NCBI GenBank assembly: GCA_017744355.1
Contig: JAGIBK010000002.1
Location: 45,001-109,000, forward strand
Source: a bacterium
GTDB taxonomy: Bacteria; Cyanobacteriota; Sericytochromatia; S15B-MN24; UBA4093
Direction of reading: 5' to 3'
Length of the DNA stretch: 64,000 nt
Shown here: piece after piece, positions 42,020 through 51,220 of the stretch
Numbering within the stretch: position 1 is the stretch's first letter
Layout of the letters: each line of letters begins with the position of its first letter
Program-made: the position numbers and the translations under genes
The notes under the pieces: model-generated
The model's database searches: none
Told to the model about the DNA's origin: nothing
Seen by the model: only the letters and a program-made list of their open reading frames with translations

Positions 42020-43957
42020 ATGGGGATTCTCTCGTCTCGCCCGATGCGCTGGGCTTGGCCTCTGTTGCCTTTGAGCCTGGTCATGGGGGGGTGTCTGGCT
42101 CAGGGGCCGCTGCTTTCGGGCAGCGAGCCGGGAGGATCTTCGCACTTGGCGAGCCAAGCACGCGCAAGCGTGAGCATCCGGGTCGCGCTGCCGCTGAGCA
42201 CCCAGGCGATCGTGAGCAACACTCAGTCGGTACGGATCCTCTTGCGCAACGCGGGGGTGCCCGACCAGACGGCGACCGTCAACACAGGCGGGGCGACCAC
42301 CGTCTCCTTTTCGGATCTGCCTCCCGGTGGCGGCTACACGCTGTACGCGGCAGGCTATTCAGGCCTGAACGGCACCGGGACCATGCTCAGCTGGGGTAAG
42401 CTGCCCGTCACCCTCGCCTCGGGCCGCAACCAGCTCAGCCTGAGCCTATCGGTGGTGGTGAAGGAGGGCGGCGGCGCGGACGATCTGGTCACAGGGCCCG
42501 CGGGCAACGGCGCGGTGCAGCTCGGCGCGCAGAAACTCTTCACCTCGATGACCGATTTCCAGACGCCTGGGGCGAGCACCAGTAACGTCGAGGTCTTCTA
42601 TCCGGGGCAAAACTCGTACCTCTCCAAGTTCGGGACGCTCGGTAACCTGAGCGGTCAGTTCGGCTCTCACATCCAGATGCTGGCCATCGACTCCAAGGAC
42701 TGCGTTTGGGTGAGTGACGACACCCACCACCGGGTCCAGAAGTTCGACCGGGACGGCAACTTCATCCTCGGGATCGGCAGTGGGCAGCTCTGGACGGTGC
42801 CCGGCGCGGTCCCGGCCCCGGCTATCAACGCCACCAACTACGGCTTCAGCGCCCCTGCCGGCGTGGTGGTGGATGCAGCGGACAACGTGTACGTCGCGGA
42901 CCTGAACAACCACCGCGTGCTCAAGTACGACGCCAACGGCAACTTCCTGATGGGCTTCGGCTACAACACGCCTTGGGTCGCGCCGGCCGCCGCGCCGGCC
43001 GTGCCGGCTCACCTCAATGCCAACGGTCACTTCATCCCCTACGGCCTCGACCTCGACCGGTACGGCAACATCTATATCGGGGGGTACCCGGATCACCGGG
43101 CCTACGTGTTCAGCCCCAGCGGCCAGTTCATCCGGGGGATCGGCCAGGGGACCACCTGGGTGAGCGGGCAGGCGCCGCCTGCCGCTTTCACGCCCGGCAC
43201 CAACGCGCGGGAGTTCACCAGTTGCTGGCACGTCCGGGTGGACCGGGATGGGGTCATGTACGCCACCGACGGCACCGATCGCGTTCAGGTCTTCGATCCG
43301 AACGGCGGCTTCCTCCGCAGCTTCTCCACCAAGGCTGCCGACAAGACCAGCGGCACGGCCGGCTACTTCGACATCGGTCCCGACGACAACCTCTACGTCG
43401 CCGGTTACGGGACCACGGCGCCGGTCTTCTTTCAGATGTTCACGAAGAATGGGGCGTACCTGGGCCGCTTTGGCAGGTTCGGGACCGGCGATGGCGAGTA
43501 CAACAACCCGGAAGGGATCGCCTGGCTCTCCGACGGCAGCTTCTACACGGTGGATCGCAACAACAGCCGCCTCCAGCGCCTGAAAGGCATGAACTTCACC
43601 GACGTATCCGGCGGGCTGCGCCTGGTCGGGCATCGCCAGCCGGACACCCCGGTCTACGCCGCTTCGGGCACCTACATCACGCCTGCGGTGGACGCGGGGA
43701 GTTCGGTGACGTGGGGCTCTGCCTTCTGGGAGGTCCCGAGCCTGCCGGGCGGCACTCAGGTGGTGGTCGATGCGGCCACCTCGGCCGATGGGGTGACCTG
43801 GAGCGCTTGGCAGCTCGTCACAGGGACCTCGGTGCAGGGCAAGAACACGGCTTCCTTGGCTGCGTTGACGTCGCGCTTTCTCAAGCTTCGCCTCTCGCTC
43901 AGCACGGGCAATACGGCCCTTTCGCCCGAGATTCAGGAAATCGGAGTGCGCTACTGA
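42020..43957 (+). CDS. NHL-propeller lipoprotein A
   Basis: The 645-residue protein has a lipobox (VMGGC) and an N-terminal beta-sandwich module (about 40-150, with YTLYAAGYSGLNGTG and GRNQLSLSLSVVV). A six-bladed NHL propeller follows; blade signatures include VWVSDDTHHRVQKFDRDGNF and VYVADLNNHRVLKYDANGNF. The C-terminal module (about 545-645, AVDAGSSVTWGSAFWEVPSL) is discoidin-like. It should be lipid-anchored and exposed. Such propellers bind proteins or glycans. ATG at 42020 follows CAGGAG. It converges on NHLP precursor 2. Closest relatives are proteins B and G. Confidence 0.85.
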   Translation: MGILSSRPMRWAWPLLPLSLVMGGCLAQGPLLSGSEPGGSSHLASQARASVSIRVALPLSTQAIVSNTQSVRILLRNAGVPDQTATVNTGGATTVSFSDLPPGGGYTLYAAGYSGLNGTGTMLSWGKLPVTLASGRNQLSLSLSVVVKEGGGADDLVTGPAGNGAVQLGAQKLFTSMTDFQTPGASTSNVEVFYPGQNSYLSKFGTLGNLSGQFGSHIQMLAIDSKDCVWVSDDTHHRVQKFDRDGNFILGIGSGQLWTVPGAVPAPAINATNYGFSAPAGVVVDAADNVYVADLNNHRVLKYDANGNFLMGFGYNTPWVAPAAAPAVPAHLNANGHFIPYGLDLDRYGNIYIGGYPDHRAYVFSPSGQFIRGIGQGTTWVSGQAPPAAFTPGTNAREFTSCWHVRVDRDGVMYATDGTDRVQVFDPNGGFLRSFSTKAADKTSGTAGYFDIGPDDNLYVAGYGTTAPVFFQMFTKNGAYLGRFGRFGTGDGEYNNPEGIAWLSDGSFYTVDRNNSRLQRLKGMNFTDVSGGLRLVGHRQPDTPVYAASGTYITPAVDAGSSVTWGSAFWEVPSLPGGTQVVVDAATSADGVTWSAWQLVTGTSVQGKNTASLAALTSRFLKLRLSLSTGNTALSPEIQEIGVRY

Positions 43958-43965
43958 TAAGCGCC

Positions 43966-43998
43966 ACAAGGCGCCGGGCGATTCGCCCGGCGCCTTGT
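43966..43998. terminator. Hairpin between NHL protein A and NHLP precursor 2
   Basis: A 15-base-pair perfect stem (ACAAGGCGCCGGGCG and complement) with a 3-base loop between convergent genes; no T tract. It shares the CGCCGGGC core with the other two NHLP-side hairpins. Confidence 0.7.
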
Positions 43999-44020
43999 CG
44001 TTGCCTCGAGGGTCGGATCC

Positions 44021-44428
44021 TTACCGCGGTCGTTGAAGCCCCGCGTTGTCATAGGCCTCGCCGAACTTCATGGTCAAGTTTGTGGTCTGGCTGCTGTTGG
44101 CCCCGGTGAAGACGGTGGCGCCGAGGGCTGCGATCCCGTAGCCGATCGCCTGGAAGAAATGGCCGGCCTTGCTCTTGCCGCCAGCGACGAGCTCCAGGTC
44201 AAGATCCGATAGTTCGTCCTCGCTCATCTTGGCAGGCAAAGGGATGAGGATGGCGTTGGCGGGAATCTCGACGGGCATCAGCTTGACGAACGACGGGATC
44301 TGAATGCCGAGCACCCGCGAGGCGACGGCGTTCGGGTTGGCGATGAACTCGGCCTTGAGGGCCTCGTCCTGCATCAGGGCCGTCACCAGCTCGCCCTGCA
44401 ACTGTTCGAGGGTCTTCTCCTGCGACAT
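44021..44428 (-). CDS. NHLP-type peptide precursor 2
   Basis: A 135-residue precursor whose 84-residue leader differs from precursor 1 at five positions only (12, 22, 48, 62, 69) and ends DLDLELVAGG. The predicted core is 51 residues, starting KSKAG. It is Gly/Ala-rich (FFQAIGYGIAALGATVFTG), lacks Cys and ends NAGLQRPR, with no resemblance to core 1 after residue 4. ATG at 44428 has GGAGG upstream. It lies head-to-head with NHL gene B and tail-to-tail with NHL gene A. Confidence 0.9.
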   Translation of the reverse strand: MSQEKTLEQLQGELVTALMQDEALKAEFIANPNAVASRVLGIQIPSFVKLMPVEIPANAILIPLPAKMSEDELSDLDLELVAGGKSKAGHFFQAIGYGIAALGATVFTGANSSQTTNLTMKFGEAYDNAGLQRPR

Positions 44429-44465
44429 GTCGTCCTCCACTCGGTTCCGTGACGTAACTGAACTC

Positions 44466-44494
44466 ATTGTCGGCGCGATCGCCTGCAATAGCAA
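44466..44494 (-). promoter_or_regulatory. Promoter of NHLP precursor 2
   Basis: On the minus strand: TTGCTA (44494-44489), a 17-base spacer and GACAAT (44471-44466). The spacer includes GCGATCGC within GGCGATCGCGCC. Like the precursor 1 promoter, it begins ACTTGC and has a palindrome in the spacer. Confidence 0.5.
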
Positions 44495-44624
44495 GTGCGC
44501 CTGGATCCGCTCGGGGCGTGAGGATCCTCACTCCGTTTGGTTATAGGGGGGCCAGACTGTGGCATGACTCACCTGCTTGCCAGCTTGAACCGCCGTCACA
44601 TGCGGAGCTGGTGGGGGAGGTTGG

Positions 44625-46529
44625 ATGCACCGCGCCATGGCTTGGCTTGTGATGCTGACGTTCCTCGGCGGCTGTCATCTGGCTTCGTCGCCCGGTGTCG
44701 AGCCCCCGCGCTCGCCTGCTGCCGCCCAGGGCACGGCAAGTGTCGCGCTCCGCGTGGCTTTTCCCGAGCGCACTGCTCAGGCGCTGGTCGCCAACACCCA
44801 GTCGGTCAAGATCCTCTTGCGCGACGCGGATGGCCACGACCTGACGCGCACGGTCGATACCGGCGCCCCCACGACCGTTCAGTTCGAGGGCCTCGCGCCG
44901 GGCGGCGGCTATACCCTCTATGCGGCGGGGTATTCGGGCCTCAACGCCACCGGGATCATGCTGAGCTGGGGCAAGCTGCCCGTCACCCTCGCCTCGGGCC
45001 GCAACCAGCTGAGCCTGAGCCTCTCGGTGGTGATGAAGGCAGGGGCCGGCGCGGCCGACCTGGTCACGGGTCCGAGCGGCAATGGCGCCATCCAGCTGGG
45101 GGCCCAGAAGGTCTTCACGACCATGCGGGACTTCCAGGCGCCCGGCATGAGCGCGAGCAATATCGAGCCCTTCGACCCTGCGCAGAATACCTATCTCGCC
45201 AAGTTCGGTTCGCTCGGCAGCCAGAACGGCGAGTTCGGCTCGCACATCCAGATGCTGGCCATCGACTCGAAGGGGCGAATCTGGGTCAGCGACGACATCA
45301 ACGAGCGCGTGCTCCAGTTCGACAAGGACGGTGTCTTCTTGCGCGGCATCGGCAGCGACACCGTCTGGACCTCGGCGAGCAGCGCGCCGATCGTCGCCCA
45401 GGGCACCACCAACTACGGCTTCAAGGATCCCGCGGGTCTTGCCGTCGATGCCCAGGACAACCTGTACGTCTCGGACGTGAACAATCGCCGCATCCTGAAG
45501 TACGACGCGAGCGGCAACTTCCTGATGGGCTTCGGAGGCAACCAGGTCTGGGTGGCGCCCGCGACCGCCTCCATCCCCGCGCACCGCAACGATACCGGCT
45601 ATTTCCGCAACTACGGCCTCGATCTGGACCGGAACGGCAACATCTACATCGGCGGGTATTCGGACAACCGGGCATACGTCTTCAGCCCCAGCGGCCAGTT
45701 CCTTCGCGCCATCGGCCAGGGCACCACCTGGACCGCGACGGCGAGCGTCACCTGGGCCACGGGCTCGGTGCCCTCGACCTTCAATTCGTGCTGGCACGTG
45801 CGGGTGGACAAGACCGACGGCACCATGTACGTCTCCGACTTCAACGAGCGGGTCCAGGTCTTCACCTCCAATGGCGACTACGTGCGCACCATCTCGACCG
45901 TTACCGCGGACAAGCCCGACCAGCGGACGGCGGGCTTCTTCGAGCTCGGTCCCGACGGCAACGTCTACGTCGCCGCCTACGGCTCGAACCCCGGGCCGAA
46001 CTTCTACCAGGTCTTCACGCGCACTGGCACCTTGCTCTCGCGCTTCGGGGAGTTCGGGACCGGCAATGGCCAGTTGCAGAATCCGGAAACCATCGCCTGG
46101 GCACCGGACGGGGCTTTCTGGACGGTGGATCGCGACGGGAGCCGGGTTCAGAAGTGGCGCAGCGCGAACCCTGCCGATCCGGCGGGGGCTTTGCGCCTGA
46201 GGGGCCATCGGCAGCCGGGGCCTGCGGTTTACGTCGGACCCGGCGTCTACGAGACGCCGCCTATCGATGCGGGGGCATCGATCACCTGGGGGGCGGCTTA
46301 CTGGGACATCCCAACCTTGCCGGCGGGGACCCAGGTGACGGTGGAGGCGGGGCGCTCGAACGACGGTGTCAACTGGACCTGGAGCCTGGTGTCCGGGACG
46401 CCCGGGACGGGCCGGACGGCGGCCAACCTGGTGGGGGTGACGGGGCGCTACTGCAAGCTTCGCTTGACCATGAGCACGACCAACTCCGCACTTTCGCCGA
46501 TCATCCAGGAAGTCGGGGTGCTGTACTGA
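44625..46529 (+). CDS. NHL-propeller lipoprotein B
   Basis: A 634-residue homologue of proteins A and G: lipobox FLGGC (Cys17), N-terminal beta-sandwich with the same GGGYTLYAAGYSGLN block, six NHL blades (IWVSDDINERVLQFDKDGVF, LYVSDVNNRRILKYDASGNF) and a discoidin-like C terminus (PIDAGASITWGAAYWDIPTL). The ATG is preceded by GGGGGAGG. It begins the run B-C-D; its TGA overlaps the start of C (TGATG). Confidence 0.85.
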   Translation: MHRAMAWLVMLTFLGGCHLASSPGVEPPRSPAAAQGTASVALRVAFPERTAQALVANTQSVKILLRDADGHDLTRTVDTGAPTTVQFEGLAPGGGYTLYAAGYSGLNATGIMLSWGKLPVTLASGRNQLSLSLSVVMKAGAGAADLVTGPSGNGAIQLGAQKVFTTMRDFQAPGMSASNIEPFDPAQNTYLAKFGSLGSQNGEFGSHIQMLAIDSKGRIWVSDDINERVLQFDKDGVFLRGIGSDTVWTSASSAPIVAQGTTNYGFKDPAGLAVDAQDNLYVSDVNNRRILKYDASGNFLMGFGGNQVWVAPATASIPAHRNDTGYFRNYGLDLDRNGNIYIGGYSDNRAYVFSPSGQFLRAIGQGTTWTATASVTWATGSVPSTFNSCWHVRVDKTDGTMYVSDFNERVQVFTSNGDYVRTISTVTADKPDQRTAGFFELGPDGNVYVAAYGSNPGPNFYQVFTRTGTLLSRFGEFGTGNGQLQNPETIAWAPDGAFWTVDRDGSRVQKWRSANPADPAGALRLRGHRQPGPAVYVGPGVYETPPIDAGASITWGAAYWDIPTLPAGTQVTVEAGRSNDGVNWTWSLVSGTPGTGRTAANLVGVTGRYCKLRLTMSTTNSALSPIIQEVGVLY

Positions 46530-48772
46530 TGCGTCATGCGTGGTTGTTGGTTCCGATCTTGCTGGTGGCCTGCGCCCCGGCGCCTCGCCCCCTCACCGGG
46601 GCGCCGGCGCCCGTTTCGGCCGCGCAGACCGAGGCCGCGCTCTGGGGGCGGGTCTCATCGGGCTACGCGGCCCAGGCGACGGCTGCCGAGCTTGTGGCCT
46701 TTGCGACGGTGACCCTGCTGGATGCCAGCAACACGGTGGTGGCCACGGGGCTGACGGATGGCACGGGGGCTTTTAGCCTCAACCCGTTCGTGAGCTGGTC
46801 GCCCGTGACCAACACGGTTTACGTGCTGGAGGCCCTCAAGAGCTTCGACAAGACCAACGACCGAGCACAGCTGCGCTTCCGAACCCTGGTGGCCTGGGAC
46901 GGGACCAAGTGGAAATCGCTCTCCGGCACGACGACCGCTCAAGGCGGCGGTGCGGGCGTGCTCTTGAACGGGCGGACCACGGCGCTTGCGGCGATCAAGG
47001 ACCTGCGGGGCATCGTGGGTTCGAGCCTGCTGGGTGCCCTGGATCCGGCGACCGGGGTCTTCACCCCGGCGGCCGGCGTGACGACGAGCGAGGTGGACAC
47101 GGTGGCGGGGCTGGTGAGCCAGGCGCTCGCTTCGAACCTCGACCCCGTCAAGTGGCTGACCTATGCGAGCGGGGTTTACGGTCTCGCGATGGGGCCCCAG
47201 ACGGGCCGCGTGGTCTTCGACCTTGAGGATGCGATTACCCAGGGCCTGGCGGGAGCCACGGCGGTCCGCGGCGTGGACGGCGGCCGAGCTTATGCGATCG
47301 CGGGCGCGATCGCCATGTACGACGGTCAGCTCGGCGCGCGCGGGGTGGGCAACGGCCTCTTCGGCCCCATGACCGGCCTCGCCATCACCTCGGAGGGCAT
47401 CCTGTACGCGGGTGATCGGACGAACAACCGCATCCAGCTACTCACCCTCGACGGGAGCTTCCTGCGGACCTACACCACGGTGGGATCCGGGGTCGGGGCC
47501 CTCTCGAACCCCCACAGCCTGGACGTGAACCGCAACGGCGACTTGCTGGTGAGCGACTATGCGAACTACCGTGTCTTGAAGCTCGACGCCACGGGCAACC
47601 TCCTGTTCGGGATCGGCAACGGGAGCAGCGGCTGGACCTCGGGGCAGGGCTCCACGGGCGGCAGCGGCCACAACCAGCTCAACGCCGCGCACTATGCCAA
47701 GTTCGACGTGGCGGGCAACATCTGGATCGCCGATTCGGTCAACCACCGCGTGCTCAAGTACGATCCGAGCGGCAACTTCCTCTTGGGCGTCGGCAACGGG
47801 ACGAGCTGGACGACTGCGGCCGGCAACCAGAACGCGAGCGCGTCGATCGATCGGGCCTTCGACAACGCCATCAGCTTGGCGATCGCCCCCAACCAGGAGG
47901 TCTACGTCTCGGATCGCCGAAACCACCGCATCCAGCGCCTTTCGAGCAGCGGGGCCTTCCTCGGCAAGTGGGGCAGTAACGGCACGGGCCCCGGCCAGTT
48001 CGACATGCCCGAGGACATCCTCGTCGACCAGGCGGGGAACGTCTGGGTCAGCGAGTATAACGGTCACCGCATCCAGAAGTTCACCCGCACCGGCACTTAC
48101 CTCGGTCAGTTCGGTTCGAGCGGGACGGGAGCGGGCCAGTTCAACCGGGCGCGCGGCATGGCCTGGGCGCCGGACGGAGCTCTCTACGTGGCGGACGAGA
48201 ACAACTACCGCATCCAGCGCCTGATTCCCTCCAACGGGCCGATGCAGTTCCCGACCGGCGGGAATTTCAACCGCGCGAAGGGCACCTTCTCCCTCTGGTT
48301 CAAGCCGAGCTGGGGGATCGAGTCGACCACGACCCGTTACCTCTTCGAGATCAGCCAGCCCAATGCGCGTTTCGTGTTGACCTACGGCAACCCGAATACC
48401 GGCCTGGCCGATAAGCTCTACTTCTACGTTTCGGACAACACGGCGAGCGAAGCGCAGACCCGGCGTGTCGGCATCGATCGCGCTGAGCTCGAGCAGGTCC
48501 TGCGACCGGGCCAGTGGCACCACGTGGCCTGCACCTGGGATGCCGCCACGGGCCAGGTGCGCTTCTTCCTGCAGGGCAAGGAGTACGGGAGCTTCCAGAC
48601 GGGCAATCCCGCGAGCTTCAACTTCGGCGACCCCGGCAACCTGATGGTCGGAGCGGCCATCAGCGGGACGTCCCTGTTCGCCAATTCGGTCATCGACCAG
48701 TTCCGGATCTACGACGGGGTGCTGAGCCCCGAGGCGATCGCCCGCGAGGCGAGCAAGCTGGTCCAGGAGTGA
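46529..48772 (+). CDS. NHL-propeller/LamG lipoprotein C
   Basis: The 747-residue protein has a lipobox (LLVAC), then an N-terminal module of about 220 residues starting with a carboxypeptidase-regulatory-like fold (TVTLLDASNTVVATGLTDGT). Six NHL blades follow (LYAGDRTNNRIQLL, IWIADSVNHRVLKYDPSGNF, VWVSEYNGHRIQKF, LYVADENNYRIQRL). The end is a LamG-like jelly roll (AKGTFSLWFKPSW, PGQWHHVACTWDAATGQVRF). Its N-terminal module is nearly identical to that of E while the propellers differ. D begins five bases after its stop. Confidence 0.85.
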   Translation: MRHAWLLVPILLVACAPAPRPLTGAPAPVSAAQTEAALWGRVSSGYAAQATAAELVAFATVTLLDASNTVVATGLTDGTGAFSLNPFVSWSPVTNTVYVLEALKSFDKTNDRAQLRFRTLVAWDGTKWKSLSGTTTAQGGGAGVLLNGRTTALAAIKDLRGIVGSSLLGALDPATGVFTPAAGVTTSEVDTVAGLVSQALASNLDPVKWLTYASGVYGLAMGPQTGRVVFDLEDAITQGLAGATAVRGVDGGRAYAIAGAIAMYDGQLGARGVGNGLFGPMTGLAITSEGILYAGDRTNNRIQLLTLDGSFLRTYTTVGSGVGALSNPHSLDVNRNGDLLVSDYANYRVLKLDATGNLLFGIGNGSSGWTSGQGSTGGSGHNQLNAAHYAKFDVAGNIWIADSVNHRVLKYDPSGNFLLGVGNGTSWTTAAGNQNASASIDRAFDNAISLAIAPNQEVYVSDRRNHRIQRLSSSGAFLGKWGSNGTGPGQFDMPEDILVDQAGNVWVSEYNGHRIQKFTRTGTYLGQFGSSGTGAGQFNRARGMAWAPDGALYVADENNYRIQRLIPSNGPMQFPTGGNFNRAKGTFSLWFKPSWGIESTTTRYLFEISQPNARFVLTYGNPNTGLADKLYFYVSDNTASEAQTRRVGIDRAELEQVLRPGQWHHVACTWDAATGQVRFFLQGKEYGSFQTGNPASFNFGDPGNLMVGAAISGTSLFANSVIDQFRIYDGVLSPEAIAREASKLVQE
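46800..46881 (+). repeat. 82-base exact repeat shared by genes C and E (copy 1)
   Basis: Bases 46800-46881 are identical to 51492-51573 (offset 4,692). They lie within about 500 bases of high similarity covering the N-terminal modules of C and E. The encoded segment includes NTVYVLEALKSFDKTNDRAQ. Confidence 0.85.
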
Positions 48773-48777
48773 GCGCC

Positions 48778-51108
48778 ATGCAACGTCTTCGCTTGATGCT
48801 GACCCTCCTGCTTTCGGCCTTGATGGTGCTCGCGTGCCGTCCAGCGCCCATGACGCCTGCGATCGCGCCGGTGGCCACAGAGGCGCCGCTCTTGCGCGGC
48901 CAGCTCCAACTGCCGGAGGGCTACGGGACCCAGGCGACGGCGGGCCAGGTGCGCGCCAACGCGACGGTGACCCTGCTCGACCTATCGACCTTCCAGGCCA
49001 AGGGCACGGGCATCACTGCCCCGGACGGCTCCTTCACCGTGCAGGCCCTTGGCTCGTTCACCCCCGTCCTGGGGACGCTGTACCTGCTGGAGTCCAGCAA
49101 GGCGCTAGGGGGCACCTCGAACGCGGCCTTCAGGCTGCGGACCCTGGTGCAGTTCAATGCGGGCGGCTGGACCTCCGTCTCGGGGGCCGCGATCCAGCTC
49201 TCGCCCATGACCACGGCCGTCGCCGTCCTCTGGGATCACCTGGGCCTTTCGGCCGCGGACGTCATCGGCAAGGTGACGCGTGATCCGAGCACGGGCCTGC
49301 ACCAGGCGAGCGCTCTGACGGCCACCCTGAGCGCCGCGAAGGTCCAGGAGATCGAGGGCTTGGTCAATCAGGCGCTGCTCTTGTCCATGGACCCGGTGCA
49401 GACCATCCGGCCGGGCCCGGGCGACGCGTTCAGGCTGACCCTCGAGAACGCCAGCCTGAACTTGCTGGTGAACGCGGGCTTCGAGGAGGGGAGCACGCCC
49501 CCTTCGAACTGGAAGCTGCACAACACGGCCAACGCCTCTTACTCGCTGGATACCGCGGCCCCCTACGAGGGGCGACGCAGCCTGCGCATCGCCTATACCA
49601 GTGCGGGTGACAACTGGCTCGGACAGGGCTACGACGGCACGAACGGCCGAACCCCTTTGAGGCTCGTGGCGGGCCGTACCTACACCTACTCGGTCTATGC
49701 GCGCGGAGCAGTCGGGGGCGAGAAGCTGGCGCTCGCCTTCAACTATCAGGTTCCCTTCGGCGAGCAGCGTAGCACGATCTTTGCCCTCACCACCGGCTGG
49801 AAGCGCTACTCCTGGACCTTCACCTCCGCCTACTCGACCTCCCAGGCGATCGCGCTCGTTCGCTTCAACGATTCGATCGGTCAAGCGGTCGGAGCGACCC
49901 TCTACGTGGACGCCGCCCAGCTGGAGGAGGGCGGCATCGGCAGCGATTACCAGGCGCAAACCAAGCTCTTGATCGACGGCATCGCCAATGCCTACGAGGG
50001 TGCGGGCGTCACCCCGAGCGCGGGGCGCGTCGGCAAGGGGATCGTGGTCGATAACGGGGTCAACATCGCCTCGAACTCGCTCTCGCCCCTGCAGAACACC
50101 AGCTTCGAGGTGGATAGCAACGCCGACGGCGTGCCCGATGGCATGACCAGGACCGGACCTGCTGCCCTCTGCTCCCTGGATGCCACCAACGCCCTCTTCG
50201 GGCAGTACGCCCTCAAGATGGATCGCTCGGGCGGCGCCACCACCGAAATCGTTAACTATCCCTCCTACTACCCCTTCAAGCCCGGTCGGTATTACACCGT
50301 TTCGATCTGGGTCAAGGGCCAGAACATTTCAGGGGCCCCCGACAACAGCAACTTCGGGCTCTACCTGGACCAGCGCACCCCCACGGGCGCCTACGGCGGG
50401 TCGCCGCGCATGGCGGCCCCCACCGGGACCTTCGACTGGACGCGGCTCAGCGTCAGCTTCTACTGGAACCCCGCCTGCGACCACCTGGATCTGTATCCGA
50501 TCTTCCGCAACAAGACGGGGATCGCCTGGTGGGATGGTCTTCAGGTCGAAGAGGGAATGATGCCCACCCCGTACGCGGGCGATGGGACGAGCGTCGATCG
50601 GCTGACCGTCGATGCCCGCCCGCTGAATCCTGCCCAGGGCACGATCTCGTTCTGGTACCGCCCCGCCTATGACTGGAGCGACGATCGAGGCAACGGCTAC
50701 CTCATGGGCATGACGAACGCGGCCGATGACGCCATCGTGTTCCTGCGAAAGAATCGGACGGCCGCGGGTGGCCAGAGTCTCACGTTGGCGGTCCATGACG
50801 GGGCGAACTGGCGCACGGCTGATTGGTTTGCGTCCACCGAGGCCTGGAAGGCGGATACCTGGCACCACGTGGGGCTGACCTGGGGTGCGCGAAACTCGGA
50901 GCTGTTCGTCGACGGAGAGTGCGTGGCGGTGAGCGACTACAGCGGAGCGATTTATTTCGCGCGGCAGCTGCGTTTGCTGTATTTCTCGGGCCTCGGCAAC
51001 AACGCAGGCTACTGCTTGAACGGGACCATCGACGGGCTCAAGGTCTGGGACGCGCAGCGGGATCCGATCGCCATCCGGCGCGACGCGTTAGGTGTAACAG
51101 CTTTGTAG
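48778..51108 (+). CDS. LamG / carbohydrate-binding-like lipoprotein D
   Basis: A 776-residue lipoprotein (lipobox VLAC) without NHL blades. The N-terminal module is related to that of C and E (ATVTLLDLSTFQAKGTGITA). Two CBM4/9-like sandwiches follow: the first begins NLLVNAGFEEGSTPPSNW, the second QNTSFEVDSNADGVPDGM with WVKGQNISGAPDNSNFG. The end is a LamG-like domain (QGTISFWYRPAYDWSD, ADTWHHVGLTWGARNSELFV). It likely binds sugars or proteins outside the cell. No catalytic signature was seen. Its closest relative is F. Confidence 0.82.
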   Translation: MQRLRLMLTLLLSALMVLACRPAPMTPAIAPVATEAPLLRGQLQLPEGYGTQATAGQVRANATVTLLDLSTFQAKGTGITAPDGSFTVQALGSFTPVLGTLYLLESSKALGGTSNAAFRLRTLVQFNAGGWTSVSGAAIQLSPMTTAVAVLWDHLGLSAADVIGKVTRDPSTGLHQASALTATLSAAKVQEIEGLVNQALLLSMDPVQTIRPGPGDAFRLTLENASLNLLVNAGFEEGSTPPSNWKLHNTANASYSLDTAAPYEGRRSLRIAYTSAGDNWLGQGYDGTNGRTPLRLVAGRTYTYSVYARGAVGGEKLALAFNYQVPFGEQRSTIFALTTGWKRYSWTFTSAYSTSQAIALVRFNDSIGQAVGATLYVDAAQLEEGGIGSDYQAQTKLLIDGIANAYEGAGVTPSAGRVGKGIVVDNGVNIASNSLSPLQNTSFEVDSNADGVPDGMTRTGPAALCSLDATNALFGQYALKMDRSGGATTEIVNYPSYYPFKPGRYYTVSIWVKGQNISGAPDNSNFGLYLDQRTPTGAYGGSPRMAAPTGTFDWTRLSVSFYWNPACDHLDLYPIFRNKTGIAWWDGLQVEEGMMPTPYAGDGTSVDRLTVDARPLNPAQGTISFWYRPAYDWSDDRGNGYLMGMTNAADDAIVFLRKNRTAAGGQSLTLAVHDGANWRTADWFASTEAWKADTWHHVGLTWGARNSELFVDGECVAVSDYSGAIYFARQLRLLYFSGLGNNAGYCLNGTIDGLKVWDAQRDPIAIRRDALGVTAL
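48929..49190 (+). repeat. N-terminal module repeat shared by genes D and F (copy 1)
   Basis: About 260 bases nearly identical to 53563-53824, with long exact runs, while the rest of D and F has diverged much further. Confidence 0.75.
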
Positions 51109-51220
51109 CATCGGGGTTTTAGCCTAACGCTTGTCGTGGCGCCCATTTCGGGCGGTTATTTCATTCCTGAATCGTGGAATGAATCATGCAGTCAGGCGTT
51201 TTGGCTAGCGAGGCTACAGC

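Noticed and set aside
42002-42036. A possible sigma-54 promoter (TGGCATG with GC ten bases on) upstream of NHL gene A
   Set aside because: The -12 element is poor (GAGCA), and the similar TGGCATG upstream of gene B has the wrong spacing. A shared sigma-54 promoter is not supported.
44537-46528. A longer N-terminal extension of gene C
   Set aside because: The upstream part of that frame overlaps NHL gene B in another frame; the ATG at 46529 begins a clear signal peptide and lipobox.
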